From Aeromonas schubertii (lineage in GTDB: Bacteria > Pseudomonadota > Gammaproteobacteria > Enterobacterales > Aeromonadaceae), in contig NZ_CDDB01000052.1 in assembly GCF_000820105.1 (NCBI RefSeq), positions 33,890-97,889 of the forward strand: a stretch of 64,000 bases of DNA, given 5' to 3'. The notes under the pieces were generated by a model. The model was not told the origin of the DNA and made no database searches. It saw only the letters and a program-made list of their open reading frames with translations. Each line of letters opens with the position of its first letter. Within the stretch, counting starts at the first letter, position 1. Positions 25,456-35,653 of the stretch are shown here, one piece after another. The position numbers and the translations under genes are program-made.

Positions 25456-26012
25456 ACCGCCAGACCCTGCTCTTTGGCGTGCTCTTTATCGTGGCACTGG
25501 CCTGTTGGCAGGTGCTGAACAAGCCGGTTGCGACGGTGGAGCCGACGCAGAAAGAGCATTTTCAGCCCGATTTTGTCGCTCGGGACATGGTGACCCTTCA
25601 ATATGACGAGGAGGGACGATTGCAGGACCGTCTCGAATCTGTCTACGCCGAGTATTTCCGTGCCATCGAGATGGTCAACATGACTCAACCCATCTTCTAT
25701 CGCTACGATGAGCAAGGGCGGCCCGAATGGCGCCTTACCGCCGAGGAGGGGGTGCTTAACGTCGGTGATAACGCCATCTTGCGCCGCAAGGTACAGGTGG
25801 ACGGACTGCTGGAGGAGGGGCCGGTGAAGCGCCTCGATACCGAATATATGGAGCTGGACCTGAATAATCAGGACATACGCAGCAATCAAGAGGTCAAGAT
25901 GCTTGGCAAGGACCTGCAGACCGGGGGACTCGGTCTCAGGGGCAATCTGGACAAGCGCTACTTTGAGTTACTGGAACAGAGTCATGCGATCTATTTCAAT
26001 GAAAAACGTTAA
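25452..26012 (+). CDS. lptC: LPS export protein LptC
   Basis: The 186-residue bitopic protein has an N-terminal membrane helix (TLLFGVLFIVALACWQVL) and a periplasmic beta-jellyroll (e.g. FVARDMVTLQYDEEGRLQDRLESVYAEYF, with GLGLRGNLDKRYFELLEQSHAIY at the end). It joins the LptBFG transporter to the LptA bridge and passes LPS on. It starts by ATGA overlap with kdsC, and its end overlaps lptA by 14 bases. Confidence 0.95.
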   Translation: MNRQTLLFGVLFIVALACWQVLNKPVATVEPTQKEHFQPDFVARDMVTLQYDEEGRLQDRLESVYAEYFRAIEMVNMTQPIFYRYDEQGRPEWRLTAEEGVLNVGDNAILRRKVQVDGLLEEGPVKRLDTEYMELDLNNQDIRSNQEVKMLGKDLQTGGLGLRGNLDKRYFELLEQSHAIYFNEKR

Positions 26013-26520
26013 TCTCGCCCTGGTGGCCCTGCTCTGCTGCGGCACCCTGCAGGCCAAGCAGTCGGATTTCGCCGAGCCGGTCTATGTGGATGCGGTGACC
26101 CAGACGGCCGAGTTGCAGGATAACCGCCTCACCTTTACCAAGGATGTGATCATCACCCAGGGAACTATCAAGATCCACGCCGACAAGGTGGTCGTGGTGC
26201 GCGGGGCCGAGAAGGGTTCCGAGGTGATGACCGCTTATGGCAAACCGGCCACCTTCTTCCAGATCCTGGACAACGGCAAGCCGGTCAACGCCCATGGGGA
26301 CACCATTCGCTATGAGCTCAAGAAGCGTCTGGTGACCATCACCGGCAATGGCCAGCTCAAGCAGGAAGATAGCCAGGTCAACGGCGATCTGATCCGCTAT
26401 GACATCGTCAAACAGAAGATGATGGCCGAGAGCAGCGATACCGGCTCACGGGTCAAGACGGTCTTCCTCCCCGATCAGGTGGAGAGTTTTGACAAGCCGG
26501 CTGACGGCAAGAAGGAGTAA
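25999..26520 (+). CDS. lptA: LPS export bridge protein LptA
   Basis: The 173-residue precursor has a signal peptide ([19 protein letters not shown]) and a beta-jellyroll OstA domain: [39 protein letters not shown] followed by [42 protein letters not shown]. It oligomerises into the periplasmic bridge carrying LPS to LptD. A longer open frame reads back into lptC, but the ATG at 25999 gives the proper signal peptide. Only 4 bases separate it from lptB. Confidence 0.95.
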   Translation: MKNVNLALVALLCCGTLQAKQSDFAEPVYVDAVTQTAELQDNRLTFTKDVIITQGTIKIHADKVVVVRGAEKGSEVMTAYGKPATFFQILDNGKPVNAHGDTIRYELKKRLVTITGNGQLKQEDSQVNGDLIRYDIVKQKMMAESSDTGSRVKTVFLPDQVESFDKPADGKKE

Positions 26521-26524
26521 GCTC

Positions 26525-27250
26525 ATGGCGGTATTGAAGGCGGTAGGCCTGCAGAAGAGCTACAAGAGCCGCATGGTGGTCAGCGACGTGAGTCTGGAGG
26601 TGGGCACGGGTCAGATCGTGGGCCTGCTAGGGCCGAACGGAGCCGGCAAGACCACCTCCTTTTACATGATTGTGGGCCTGGTTCAACGGGACGCGGGCCA
26701 CATCACCATCGACGATCGTGATATCAGTGCCCAGCCGATGCACCAGCGTGCCCGTAACGGAATCGGCTACCTGCCCCAGGAGGCCTCCATCTTTCGTCGT
26801 CTCTCGGTCTACGACAACCTGATGGGGGTCATAGAGACGCGCAAGGGACTCTCCAAAGAGGAGCGGGTCGACCTGGTCGAGCAATTGCTGGAAGAGTTCA
26901 ACATTACCCATATTCGGGACAACCTGGGCCAGAGTCTCTCCGGTGGCGAGCGCCGTCGGGTCGAGATCGCCCGAGCCCTGGCGGCGGATCCCCGCTTCAT
27001 TCTGCTCGACGAGCCCTTTGCCGGCGTGGACCCGATTTCTGTGATAGACATCAAGAAGATCATCCAGCATCTCAAGGATCGCGGGCTTGGCGTCTTGATC
27101 ACGGACCACAATGTCAGGGAGACTCTGGATGTATGCGAGAAGGCTTATATCGTCAGCCATGGCAAGATGATCGCCGAAGGAACCCCGGAGCAGATCCTGG
27201 CCGATGAACAGGTCAAGCGGGTCTATCTGGGGGATCAATTCAGTCTATAG
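26525..27250 (+). CDS. lptB: LPS export ABC transporter ATPase LptB
   Basis: The 241-residue ATPase powers LptBFGC. Walker A is GPNGAGKTT (about 36-44), the Q-loop [21 protein letters not shown], signature [17 protein letters not shown], Walker [14 protein letters not shown], and the H-loop [20 protein letters not shown] is typical of LptB. The C-terminal [13 protein letters not shown] matches the family's conserved tail. The frame opens further upstream, but the ATG at 26525 follows the lptA stop by 4 bases with an AAGGAG. Confidence 0.97.
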   Translation: MAVLKAVGLQKSYKSRMVVSDVSLEVGTGQIVGLLGPNGAGKTTSFYMIVGLVQRDAGHITIDDRDISAQPMHQRARNGIGYLPQEASIFRRLSVYDNLMGVIETRKGLSKEERVDLVEQLLEEFNITHIRDNLGQSLSGGERRRVEIARALAADPRFILLDEPFAGVDPISVIDIKKIIQHLKDRGLGVLITDHNVRETLDVCEKAYIVSHGKMIAEGTPEQILADEQVKRVYLGDQFSL

Positions 27251-27303
27251 TAAGGGTGATCTCCCCTCGCCTGAATGCTGAACATAAGGACATTCCAACG
27301 TAG

Positions 27304-28752
27304 ATGAAGCCGACACTGCAGCTGCGTCTGGGTCAACAGCTGACCATGACGCCACAATTACAACAGGCCATCCGTTTACTCCAGCTTTCGTCCCTGGAAC
27401 TTCAGCAGGAAATCCAGCAAGCCCTAGAGAGCAACCCATTGCTGGAGCAGGAGGAAAGTGATCTGGATCCGGATGGGCGAGAGCCTATGCCGGAAGTCGG
27501 CGATGCCAGCCAGATGGATAGCTCCGAGGCCATGTCCCAGGAGCAGATGCCTGACGAATTACCGGTTGATACGACCTGGGATGAGGTCTACTCGGCCGGC
27601 ACGGCCCAGCTGGCGACGCCCTCCTTCGACGGGGAAGAGACCGTCTACCAGGGGGAAACCACCGAAAACCTGCAGGACTATCTGCTGTGGCAGATGCGTC
27701 TCACCCCCTTCTCCGATCTCGATGCCGCCATCGCCCTGGCCATTATCGATGCCATCGACGAGTCCGGCTACCTGACCGTGACCCTCGAAGATATTCAGAT
27801 GGCAGTCAGCTCCGAAGAATACAGTGTGGAGATGGACGAGGTTGAAGCCGTGCTCAAACGGGTGCAGCATTTCGACCCCGTCGGGGTGGCCGCCCGCTCG
27901 GTGCAGGAGTGCCTGCTGATCCAGCTTGGCCAGTTTGAACCGACCCTCCCCTGGCTCAAAGAGGCGATCGAGGTGGTGACCGAGCACATGGATCTGCTGG
28001 GGGCCCGCGATTACCGGACACTGGCGCGCAAGACCCGGCTCAAGGAGAGCGAGCTCAAGGAGGTGCTCGACATGATCCTTCAGCTCGAGCCCCGCCCCGG
28101 TAATAGTGTGGTGCAGAGCGATTCCCAATACGTGATTCCGGATGTCTCCGTGGTCAAGAAGGGAAAGCGCTGGGTGGTCGAGCTCAATCCCGACAGCGCG
28201 CCGCGGATCAGGGTCAATGAGACCTATGCGGCCATGGCGCGTAACGCCCGCAGCAGCACAGATACCCAGTTTATCCGCTCCCATTTGCAGGAAGCTCGCT
28301 GGTTTATCAAGAGCCTGGAGAGCCGTAACGAGACCCTGCTCAAGGTGGCCAACTGCATCGTCGAGCAGCAGCAGGGCTTCTTCGAGTATGGGGAGGAGGC
28401 GATGAAGCCGATGGTGCTGAACGACATCGCCGAGGCGGTGGAGATGCACGAGTCGACCATCTCCCGGGTGACTACCCAGAAATTTATGCATACTCCCCGC
28501 GGTATTTTCGAGCTGAAGTACTTCTTCTCGAGCCATGTGAATACCGAAGGTGGGGGAGAATGTTCATCGACCGCCATCCGCGCCTTGATCAAGAAACTGG
28601 TGACGGCCGAAAACCCTGCCAAGCCGCTTAGCGACAGCAAGATCACCGATCTGCTGGCAGAGCAGGGGATCATGGTGGCACGAAGGACCATCGCCAAGTA
28701 TCGCGAGTCCCTCATGATTCCACCCTCCAATCAGCGCAAACGCCTGGTGTAG
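27304..28752 (+). CDS. rpoN: RNA polymerase sigma-54 factor RpoN
   Basis: The 482-residue protein has the three sigma-54 parts: the Gln-rich activator-contact region I ([45 protein letters not shown], about 5-49), an acidic linker, the core-binding region, and the C-terminal DNA-binding part with HTH ([18 protein letters not shown]) and the RpoN box [10 protein letters not shown] (about 461-470). It directs transcription from -24/-12 promoters. It sits in the usual lptB-rpoN-hpf-ptsN-rapZ-ptsO order. No strong ribosome site is seen before the ATG. Confidence 0.98.
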   Translation: MKPTLQLRLGQQLTMTPQLQQAIRLLQLSSLELQQEIQQALESNPLLEQEESDLDPDGREPMPEVGDASQMDSSEAMSQEQMPDELPVDTTWDEVYSAGTAQLATPSFDGEETVYQGETTENLQDYLLWQMRLTPFSDLDAAIALAIIDAIDESGYLTVTLEDIQMAVSSEEYSVEMDEVEAVLKRVQHFDPVGVAARSVQECLLIQLGQFEPTLPWLKEAIEVVTEHMDLLGARDYRTLARKTRLKESELKEVLDMILQLEPRPGNSVVQSDSQYVIPDVSVVKKGKRWVVELNPDSAPRIRVNETYAAMARNARSSTDTQFIRSHLQEARWFIKSLESRNETLLKVANCIVEQQQGFFEYGEEAMKPMVLNDIAEAVEMHESTISRVTTQKFMHTPRGIFELKYFFSSHVNTEGGGECSSTAIRALIKKLVTAENPAKPLSDSKITDLLAEQGIMVARRTIAKYRESLMIPPSNQRKRLV

Positions 28753-28773
28753 GCAAAACAAAAGGAAGACGTT

Positions 28774-29061
28774 ATGCAAATCAATCTGACTGGACACCAT
28801 GTAGAGATCACCGAAGCACTGCGGGAGTACGTCAATAGCAAGTTTGCCAAGCTGGAGCGCCATTTCGACCATATCAACAACGTGCACGTGGTTCTCAATG
28901 TCGAGAAGCTCAAGCAGATCGCCGAGGCCAAGCTGCACGTCAACGGTGGCGAAGTCTTCGCCAACTCCGAGCATGCGGACATGTATGCCGCTATCGATAC
29001 CCTGATCGACAAGCTGGATCGACAGATCATCAAGCACAAAGACAAGCTACAGCAAAAATAA
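28774..29061 (+). CDS. hpf: Ribosome hibernation-promoting factor (short HPF)
   Basis: The 95-residue protein has the beta-alpha-beta fold of short HPF/YfiA: MQINLTGHHVEITEALREYVNSKFAKLERHFDHINNVHVVLNVEK and ANSEHADMYAAIDTLIDKLDRQIIKHKDK. It binds the 30S decoding site in stationary phase and promotes 100S dimers with RMF. AAGGAAG precedes the ATG. It is located directly after rpoN and one base before ptsN, as in E. coli. Confidence 0.96.
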   Translation: MQINLTGHHVEITEALREYVNSKFAKLERHFDHINNVHVVLNVEKLKQIAEAKLHVNGGEVFANSEHADMYAAIDTLIDKLDRQIIKHKDKLQQK

Positions 29062-29062
29062 G

Positions 29063-29509
29063 ATGCAACTGGAACACATATTGAGCAGGGACTGCACCCG
29101 GAGTGCAGTCCCTTGTAGTAGTAAGAAGCGGGCGCTGGAACTCATCAGTGAGTTGGCGGCCGATCATCTGGGCACTTCTCGTCAGACCCTGTTCGAGTGC
29201 CTGTTGGCCCGTGAAAAGATGGGCAGTACCGGGATCGGCGGCGGTATCGCCATTCCCCATGGCCGTATCGGGGACGAATTTCCCCCGACCGCCGTGCTGC
29301 TCACCTTCGAAGAGCCCATCTCTTTCGATGCGATCGACAACCAACCGGTCGACCTTCTCTTTGCGCTGCTGGTTCCCGAGAGCGAATGCAAGCAGCACCT
29401 CAAGACACTCTCCATGATGGCCTCGCGGCTTGCTGACAAAGGCATCTGCCGTCAGTTGCGCCAGGCGGCCAGCGATGAAGAGCTCTACCAGATCATGATT
29501 TCCGCCTGA
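29063..29509 (+). CDS. ptsN: Nitrogen PTS EIIA component PtsN
   Basis: The 148-residue EIIA(Ntr) accepts phosphate from NPr on His66 (GGGIAIPHGRIG) and regulates targets such as the potassium uptake system and the sensor KdpD in E. coli. The N-terminal LSRDCTRSAVPCSSKKRALELISELAADHLG and middle FDAIDNQPVDLLFALLVPESECKQHLKTLSMMA segments fit the family. It begins one base after the hpf stop and is part of the rpoN cluster together with rapZ and ptsO. Confidence 0.96.
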   Translation: MQLEHILSRDCTRSAVPCSSKKRALELISELAADHLGTSRQTLFECLLAREKMGSTGIGGGIAIPHGRIGDEFPPTAVLLTFEEPISFDAIDNQPVDLLFALLVPESECKQHLKTLSMMASRLADKGICRQLRQAASDEELYQIMISA

Positions 29510-29546
29510 ACCCCGCCGCGGGCTCTCCAGGATGTAAGGAGGAAGT

Positions 29547-30419
29547 ATGCAACTCATCGTCGTCAGCGGCCGCTCCGGGGCCGGCAAGACGGTTGCCCTG
29601 AGGGTTCTGGAGGATCTGGGGTACTACTGTGTCGACAACTTGCCGGTTGTCCTGCTGCCCCAGCTTATCGTGGCGCTGGAGGGGCAGTACGACAAGCTGG
29701 CAGTGAGCATCGATGTGCGCAACCTGCCGCAGGTGCCCGATAAACTCGATGAGCTGCTGCGCCAGGTGCGCAGTGAGAAGCGGGTGGACTATTCGAGCTT
29801 CTTCTTCGATGCCGACAACAGCACCCTGCTGCGCCGCTACGGGGAGAGCCGCCGTCTGCACCCCCTGTCACGCAACCAGCTGACGCTGGATGAGGCCATC
29901 CGGGAGGAGACCCACCTCCTCTCGCCCCTCTCCTCCAGCGCCGATCTGCGGGTGGATACGACCAGCCTCAGCATTCACGACTTAAGCGAGCTCATCAAGA
30001 CCCGGGTACTGGGCAAGAAAGAGAGCGAACTGGTCATGGTGTTCGAGTCGTTTGGTTTCAAATATGGCATCTCCAAGGATGCCGACTTCGTCTTCGATGC
30101 CCGTTTTCTGCCCAACCCCCACTGGATCCCCGAGCTCAAGCCTTTCACCGGCAAGGACCAGCCGGTCGCCGACTATCTGGCCAGCCAGAGTGATGTGATG
30201 CTCTTTATCCAGCAGATCGAGAGCATGTTGACGACCTGGTTGCCCCATTTGGAGCGCAACAACCGCAGCTACCTGACGGTCGGGATTGGCTGTACCGGCG
30301 GTCAGCACCGCTCCGTCTTTATCGCCGAGCGTCTGGCCGAGAGCTTTCGCAAGCTGGGCAAGAATGTACAGCTTCGCCACCGCACGCTGGAGAAGAGCGC
30401 CGCTAAGGATAAGCAATGA
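29547..30419 (+). CDS. rapZ: RNase adapter protein RapZ
   Basis: The 290-residue protein has an N-terminal P-loop (GRSGAGKT, 8-15) and a C-terminal sugar-phosphate-binding domain with [16 protein letters not shown]. In E. coli it directs RNase E to the small RNA GlmZ and so controls glucosamine-6-phosphate synthase. It is about 6 residues longer than the E. coli protein. AAGGAGG lies 7 bases before the ATG. It overlaps ptsO by ATGA. Confidence 0.95.
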   Translation: MQLIVVSGRSGAGKTVALRVLEDLGYYCVDNLPVVLLPQLIVALEGQYDKLAVSIDVRNLPQVPDKLDELLRQVRSEKRVDYSSFFFDADNSTLLRRYGESRRLHPLSRNQLTLDEAIREETHLLSPLSSSADLRVDTTSLSIHDLSELIKTRVLGKKESELVMVFESFGFKYGISKDADFVFDARFLPNPHWIPELKPFTGKDQPVADYLASQSDVMLFIQQIESMLTTWLPHLERNNRSYLTVGIGCTGGQHRSVFIAERLAESFRKLGKNVQLRHRTLEKSAAKDKQ

Positions 30420-30688
30420 CCCTGCACGCCTCGGTCGAGGTGAAAAACCGGCTGGGCATGCACGCCCGGCCCGCCATGATGCTCTTCGAGCTGGTACAGA
30501 AGTTTGATGCCCAGGTGTTGCTGCGCAACGAGACCGGCGTCGAGGCCGAGGCGAACAGCATCATCGCCATGCTGATGCTCGACTCCGCCCAGGGGGGGCA
30601 CATCGAGGTGGTGGTAGAGGGGCCCGAGGAGGTCCAGGCCCTGGAGGCCGTGGTCGCCCTGTTTGCCAGCGGCTTCGACGAGGATTAG
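30416..30688 (+). CDS. ptsO: Nitrogen PTS phosphocarrier NPr
   Basis: The 90-residue HPr-like protein carries phosphate from EI(Ntr) to PtsN on His16 ([16 protein letters not shown]). The conserved second half is [26 protein letters not shown], with the Ser46-like region unmodified as in NPr. Its start overlaps the rapZ stop (ATGA). Its last 4 bases overlap the end of the convergent PRD/EIIA regulator gene, so the two transcripts meet with no terminator between. Confidence 0.95.
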   Translation: MTLHASVEVKNRLGMHARPAMMLFELVQKFDAQVLLRNETGVEAEANSIIAMLMLDSAQGGHIEVVVEGPEEVQALEAVVALFASGFDED

Positions 30689-32592
30689 TCGAGCAGCCGC
30701 CGGGCCGCCTTGTAAAACGCCGTGAAGTCGTGACAAGCCAGCAGATCTCTGCTGGCTTTTTCATTCATCAGCGTCAGGAAGATGTCATAGAGCCCCATCG
30801 CCTCTTCGTAGTCGGAGTGGCCGATGGCGAGCAGGAAGATGACCTGGGCTCTCTCCCCCTGGCCCCACTCTATCCCTTCCGGCGCCAACACCGTATAGAC
30901 GCAGGTCTGGTGAGCCAGGAGGGCCAGGGAGTGGGGGGTGGCGATGCCATCTCCCAGCCAGGTGGAGACGATTCGCTCGCGCTCGCACAGGGAGGCGTGA
31001 AACTCGGGGGGCACGCTCCCCTCATGTTCCAGTTGATGACACAGATGCCTGAACAGGGCCGCCTGACTCATCGTTTCTTCCAGATAGAGGAAGTGATGAG
31101 GGGAGAAGTATTTGTTCAGCAGATAGGGGCGGGTACGATCGCTGAGTACCAGCTTGCCGAGCTGCTCGAGCTGGGCCTGGGTCGGGAAGGGGTGAAGCTG
31201 CAGCAGGGGCAGCCCCTTCTCCTCCAGGCGGCTGGTGCTGATGACGAAGTCGGCATCCAGCTCGGCCCTCGCCTCATAGTCGCGCAGAGACCAGATCACC
31301 TCCAGAGCGAGTTGGGGGTAATCCCGGCGGATACGAGCCTCGAGCAGGCGCGCCGTTGCGTTCTCTCCGTCACACACCAGCAGGGCGCGTGGCGGCCGGC
31401 GATAGCCGATGTCGTAACGCCGCTCCAGCCCAACCCCTACGTGGATCACCAGATAGCCTATCTCGTGGTCGGTGAAGTCGTAGTGTTTGTGGTGACACCA
31501 TTCGGCCAGCGCTCCCAGGGTGATGTCGTAGGCGAGGGGATAGTGCTGCTTGATATGGTCGGTGAGGGGATTATGACTGGCGATGTGATAGCGCACCCGC
31601 AGCAACATGGGCAGCACATGATTCAGGAGATCCCGCGCCAGTTGATCGTCATCGCCCAGCTCATAGCCGTACTGGATCGCAATATGCTCGAGCAGGTGCT
31701 TCACCAACTCCCGCCCTTCCTGCTCCTGGAGCGCCGTGAGCAGGCCTGCGGGCAGACTGGCCCGACCCTGCAACTGAATGGCGAGCAGGTTGATCTCGCC
31801 ACTGCCCGGCTCGGTCAGGGTTGGCAGGGTGGAGAGGATGGTGCGGGCCAGGGTTACCGCCTGCGGGCAGATCTCGGGGCAGGATAGTGTCGGCTGGCTC
31901 TTTCCTGCGGCGAGACGGGCGAGCACGATGGCACAATAGAGGGCCAACTGTTGACGGCTATCGTCAGAGAAGCGCAGGGGGGAGAGATCGAGCAGGGGCT
32001 GGATCTGCTCCCGTACCACACCCAGCGTGTGGCTCGGACAGAGCAGATGGAGCAGCGTCTGGATCGGCTGCCCCTCTCTGAGCTCCTGGGCCAGCAGCTG
32101 TGCCAGGCAGGCGCGAATGGCGAGTTCGTCACCGACCAGCTGCAGCCCCTGATGGGCGCGGCTCTCCACCTGCAGGCCAAACCGGGCGAGGCGCTCGCGC
32201 ACCTCCCCCATGTCACCCTGCAAGGCAGTACGGCTCAGGTACCAGGTATCGGCCAGTTCATCCAGTTTGATCCCCCGCTCGGCACCGAGCAGCAAAACCA
32301 TCAGGTGAATGACCCGCTCGCGACTGGTGCGCGGCAGTGCCAGCTCTTCATCGAGCCTTCGCTGCAGTCGCTCGAAGCGCGCCGGATCGAACCGGGTAAG
32401 CTGGTAGCCCTCGCCCCTCGAATGGGCCAGGTGGGCACCATGGGGAGCGATGATCTCGTTGAGAAGGGCGACATCGCTGCGCACGGTGCGTGTTGAAACC
32501 TGCAGGCGTCGGGCCAGCTCCTCCTGAGACAGGGTCTCCTGGCGAAGGGCTTCAAACAGCTGGCGCAGGCGGGGGTGTGGGAAGGTGGCCAT
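30685..32592 (-). CDS. BglG/MtlR-type transcriptional activator (HTH-PRD-PRD-EIIB-EIIA)
   Basis: The 635-residue protein has two N-terminal helix-turn-helix segments (about 10-45, [19 protein letters not shown], and 108-142, [23 protein letters not shown]), a PRD region (about 170-395) with His384 in [16 protein letters not shown], an EIIB(Gat)-like part from 402 with Cys407 ([14 protein letters not shown]), and a C-terminal EIIA domain with active-site His554 ([11 protein letters not shown]). This is the MtlR layout of DNA-binding activators controlled by PTS phosphorylation, not an RNA-binding antiterminator. It has no AAA+ domain, so it does not act through sigma-54. It is the last gene of the SFCGS/Dga-like operon, 65 bases after the aldolase gene. 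Confidence 0.9.
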   Translation of the reverse strand: MATFPHPRLRQLFEALRQETLSQEELARRLQVSTRTVRSDVALLNEIIAPHGAHLAHSRGEGYQLTRFDPARFERLQRRLDEELALPRTSRERVIHLMVLLLGAERGIKLDELADTWYLSRTALQGDMGEVRERLARFGLQVESRAHQGLQLVGDELAIRACLAQLLAQELREGQPIQTLLHLLCPSHTLGVVREQIQPLLDLSPLRFSDDSRQQLALYCAIVLARLAAGKSQPTLSCPEICPQAVTLARTILSTLPTLTEPGSGEINLLAIQLQGRASLPAGLLTALQEQEGRELVKHLLEHIAIQYGYELGDDDQLARDLLNHVLPMLLRVRYHIASHNPLTDHIKQHYPLAYDITLGALAEWCHHKHYDFTDHEIGYLVIHVGVGLERRYDIGYRRPPRALLVCDGENATARLLEARIRRDYPQLALEVIWSLRDYEARAELDADFVISTSRLEEKGLPLLQLHPFPTQAQLEQLGKLVLSDRTRPYLLNKYFSPHHFLYLEETMSQAALFRHLCHQLEHEGSVPPEFHASLCERERIVSTWLGDGIATPHSLALLAHQTCVYTVLAPEGIEWGQGERAQVIFLLAIGHSDYEEAMGLYDIFLTLMNEKASRDLLACHDFTAFYKAARRLLD

Positions 32593-32657
32593 GCATGCAA
32601 CTCCTGCTTAATCGCCCCAGCATGCCTGCCAGACATGGCCGGGGCAAGTCGGGGTGT

Positions 32658-33398
32658 CTAGCCCAGGCGCTCTTTGACCATCAGCAGCAACTCGCTGACC
32701 TGTGAGGGGCGGGTCAGGCCTGTCTGAGGATCCATTATGGAGCTGTAGACATGAGGGATGATTCGGCCCACCCCCGCCTCGAGAGCGATGTCGAGGATGG
32801 CGCCGACGTTATCGGGAGTGATGCCTCCGGTGGGCTCCAGCATGAAGTCGTTGCGGGCACAGGCTTCGGCCACCGCCCGATACTCCTCCCGGCAGGCGAG
32901 CCCCCCCATGGGGAAAAACTTCACCGAGCTGCCCCCCATGTCCTTGAGCAGGGCGATGGCGGTATCGATGGAGACCACGCCATCCGGTTGTGCTGCGCTG
33001 AGTGGGCCGGTGGCGATCTTCGCCATGCCCGGTGTGCCGGTGGGGGAGATGAGGCCATTGACCAGGCTATCGGCATCGCCCAGCAGGGCGCGGCTGGCGC
33101 CGACACCGGTAAACACCTGGTTGACGTGTTGTGGCTTGAGGCGCCCGGCCAGGGTCGCCACCATGGCGGACTGGCGCGGGTCACCGGCACCGAGACCAAT
33201 AGAGAGGGCATTGTCGATGAGACCGGCATAGTCGCGCATGTCCGCCTCGGCGCTGTCGAGGTCCGGGTAGTTTTTGGAGAGGACCCCGACCAGTACATGG
33301 CCCTCGGCGGCGGTGAAAATATCGCGGGCATTCTGTTTGGAGCCGGCCAACACGTTGAGGCAGACACGGCCGCGGTAGAAACGATCGGAAAGAGACAT
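32658..33398 (-). CDS. KDPG-type aldolase, DgaF family
   Basis: The 246-residue protein is predicted to split 2-keto-3-deoxy-6-phosphogluconate into pyruvate and glyceraldehyde-3-phosphate. It matches DgaF of the Salmonella D-glucosaminate pathway: CLNVLAGSKQNARDIFTAAEGHVLVGVLSKNYPD, VNQVFTGVGASRALLGDAD, SPTGTPGMAKIATGPLS, and the likely Schiff-base Lys160 in SSVKFFPMGG. The C-terminal PHVYSSIMD is conserved. It lies 3 bases after dgaE, with a ribosome site AGGAG ahead, in the operon at 30685-38115. I recall this family described as EF_0839/AHA_3917. Confidence 0.85.
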   Translation of the reverse strand: MSLSDRFYRGRVCLNVLAGSKQNARDIFTAAEGHVLVGVLSKNYPDLDSAEADMRDYAGLIDNALSIGLGAGDPRQSAMVATLAGRLKPQHVNQVFTGVGASRALLGDADSLVNGLISPTGTPGMAKIATGPLSAAQPDGVVSIDTAIALLKDMGGSSVKFFPMGGLACREEYRAVAEACARNDFMLEPTGGITPDNVGAILDIALEAGVGRIIPHVYSSIMDPQTGLTRPSQVSELLLMVKERLG

Positions 33399-33401
33399 GG
33401 G

Positions 33402-34520
33402 TTACTCCTGGCAAAGGTGGTGGATGGCATCACGGATCTGCAGCAGCTGGGTGGCCGATACGCTGCGCACATCGATCTCGATCACCCCCTCGTTGGCCCG
33501 GTAGCCGCGGCAGTAGATGGCCGGGTTGCCCCGCTCGAGACGTTTGACGACGTCGTTGGCGCTCAGGGGGAAGCGCTCGTCGAAGCGGATCTCGCAGCGG
33601 GCGATATCGCGTCCGGCGCTGTCCATCACAGGACGGCTGCTGACGCCGGGCAGGGCGTTCATGGCCTCGACCAGTGGCAGCATGCGTTCACCCATTGACT
33701 CTGCGCTTTCGGCATGGCGAGCCAGGTACTCCTCGATGGCTCGGGTCAGTCCCAGGATCCCCTCCTTGCCCACCTTCATGGCGCGGCCGATGCCGGCGGA
33801 TTGCTGGCGTACCCAGGCGATATAGTCGCGTTTGCCGATGACCAGGCCACTGGTGGGCCCTTCAATGGCCTTGGCGCCGCTGTAGATCACCAGATCGGCC
33901 CCCAGCTCGTGATAGAGGCGCAGATCCTCTTCCGCAGCCGCATCGACGATGAGCGCAATGCGGTATGCCTGGGCCACGGCGGCGGCTTCAGCCACTCCCA
34001 GGATGCTCTTGTGCACACAGTGATGAGACTTGATGTAGAGGATGGCGGCAGTGTTCTCCGTGATGGCGGCGGCCAGCTGGGCGGCGGAACACTCGTTGGC
34101 ATAGCCAGCCTCGACCACCTTGCCACCCCCCAGGTTGACCATGGTGCCGACCGGTGCGCCAAAGTTCACGTTGTGCCCCTTGGGCAGCACTATCTCGCAC
34201 GGTACCTCGTGGGGGTGGGCGTGCAGGTGCTCGAGGCGATAGAGATCGCCGCGCACGATGAGGGCAGCCACACTCTGGGCGATGCCGGCGGCGGCGCAAG
34301 CCACCACCACCGCATCCTCCACCCCGATGAGGTGAGCCAGGTGGGCGCCGGTGCGTTCGACCAGATCGTTCATCTCGAAGTAGTGGCCGGCCCCCTGGGT
34401 CATGGCGGCGATCACCGCCTCGCTCGGGGTGGAAACCCCCAACTTGGTCATGCGGCCGGAGGCATTGATCACCTCCTTGAGGCCATAGCGGGCGTGCAGG
34501 GAATCAGGAGTGGAAGGCAT
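33402..34520 (-). CDS. PLP-dependent ammonia-lyase, DgaE family (SelA-like)
   Basis: The 372-residue protein has a SelA-related fold-type-I PLP domain. Lys217 in YSGAKAIEGPTSG is the likely Schiff-base lysine and Asp193 (IVDAAAEEDL) the pyridine-binding residue. In Salmonella DgaE converts D-glucosaminate-6-phosphate to KDPG and ammonia, which the next gene's product would cleave. Members of this family include TIGR-type names EF_0838/AHA_3916. It overlaps the amidohydrolase gene by 17 bases and precedes the aldolase by 3 bases. Confidence 0.85.
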   Translation of the reverse strand: MPSTPDSLHARYGLKEVINASGRMTKLGVSTPSEAVIAAMTQGAGHYFEMNDLVERTGAHLAHLIGVEDAVVVACAAAGIAQSVAALIVRGDLYRLEHLHAHPHEVPCEIVLPKGHNVNFGAPVGTMVNLGGGKVVEAGYANECSAAQLAAAITENTAAILYIKSHHCVHKSILGVAEAAAVAQAYRIALIVDAAAEEDLRLYHELGADLVIYSGAKAIEGPTSGLVIGKRDYIAWVRQQSAGIGRAMKVGKEGILGLTRAIEEYLARHAESAESMGERMLPLVEAMNALPGVSSRPVMDSAGRDIARCEIRFDERFPLSANDVVKRLERGNPAIYCRGYRANEGVIEIDVRSVSATQLLQIRDAIHHLCQE

Positions 34521-35643
34521 GATGTGTAATCCCGTGGTCGGTGAGGGTCAGCTGGCCGGCCACGATGGCCGCCAGAGGTCGAATAAGCAGATGCCCGGAG
34601 CGCGGTGACTGCTCACAGTCGATAAAGAGATGGGGCTCGTCGTGCAGCTCGAAGAGCGTGAAATCGGCGGCCAGGCCAACGCTGAGGCGGCCCCGGTCGG
34701 TCAGGCGCAGGGCATGGGCTGGCGTCTCGGTCACGGCTTGGATCACCTGCTCCAGAGAGAGGCCAAGCAGCAGGAACTTGGACATGACGTGCGCCAGGGC
34801 AAACACAGGCCCCTGCTCGCGGTTCTTGCAGTAGATGTCGGAGCTGATGATGTGTGGGGCCATTCCTTGAGCCAGCGCCGCCTCTGCCACCTCGAAGCTG
34901 AAGCTGGCGCTGCCGTGGCCCACATCCAGCAGCAGGCCACGGTGCAGGGCCGCCGTGACCGCGGCGCGCACTTCGCCGCCCGGGTTCAGGATGCGGTTCG
35001 GCTTGCCGTTGTAGCAGTGGGTCAGAATATCCCCTTCTCCAAGACGGTCCACGATCTCGTCGAGGTCGGGGGGCGTATTGCCCACGTGCACCATGAGCGG
35101 CAGGCCGGGATGGCGGGCCTGCAACACCTTGGCCTGGGCGAGGGGCCAGAGTCCGTTCTCTCCCACCACGCTGGCGCTCATGCGCGCCTTGAGACCGACC
35201 AGGAAGTCGGGATGGCGGGCCAGGGCGGCCTCTGCCAGGGGGAGATCGAGATCGCGCCGGTCGGCCAGCTCATTCTGGTGCAGCAAGCCGATGCGTGACA
35301 GATTGAGCAGCGCGTGCACCCGTGTTTGGCAGCGGCAGGCTTGGGCCACAAAGGCATCCACGTCGTCGGCACCCGTGCTGCCGGCATCGATGACGGTGGT
35401 GACGCCACCGGCGACGCCGACCCGATCCGGCTCATCGCGATAGACAGGCGAGTCCGGGTAGCAGTGGGTGTGGCTGTCAATCCAGCCGGCGCTGAGCAGC
35501 ACCTTGCCGGCGAGATCGAGGCTGTGGCTCGCCTCGGCACGCTCGGGCAGGGTGCCGAGGGCGGCAATGAGCCCCTCCTCGGTGGCGATGTCCAGCAATT
35601 GGCCATCCACAGTGCGAGCCCGGCGAATGATGAGATCGTACAT
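34504..35643 (-). CDS. Amidohydrolase of the cog3964 (dihydroorotase-like deacetylase) type
   Basis: The 379-residue protein has the amidohydrolase-superfamily metal centre: HTH (His58, His60 in DSHTHCY), the carboxylated-lysine candidate Lys152 (VGLKARMS), His186 (MVHVGN), His209 (LTHCYNG) and Asp269 (SSDIYC). Cog3964 members Atu3266 and Oant2987 are reported to hydrolyse acetyl-(R)-mandelate and related alpha-acyl acids, not dihydroorotate. Acting here it could remove an acyl group from an N-acyl sugar acid and deliver glucosaminate-6-phosphate to the next enzyme. It overlaps dgaE by 17 bases. Confidence 0.85.
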   Translation of the reverse strand: MYDLIIRRARTVDGQLLDIATEEGLIAALGTLPERAEASHSLDLAGKVLLSAGWIDSHTHCYPDSPVYRDEPDRVGVAGGVTTVIDAGSTGADDVDAFVAQACRCQTRVHALLNLSRIGLLHQNELADRRDLDLPLAEAALARHPDFLVGLKARMSASVVGENGLWPLAQAKVLQARHPGLPLMVHVGNTPPDLDEIVDRLGEGDILTHCYNGKPNRILNPGGEVRAAVTAALHRGLLLDVGHGSASFSFEVAEAALAQGMAPHIISSDIYCKNREQGPVFALAHVMSKFLLLGLSLEQVIQAVTETPAHALRLTDRGRLSVGLAADFTLFELHDEPHLFIDCEQSPRSGHLLIRPLAAIVAGQLTLTDHGITHHAFHS

Positions 35644-35653
35644 GGTGCCGGCC

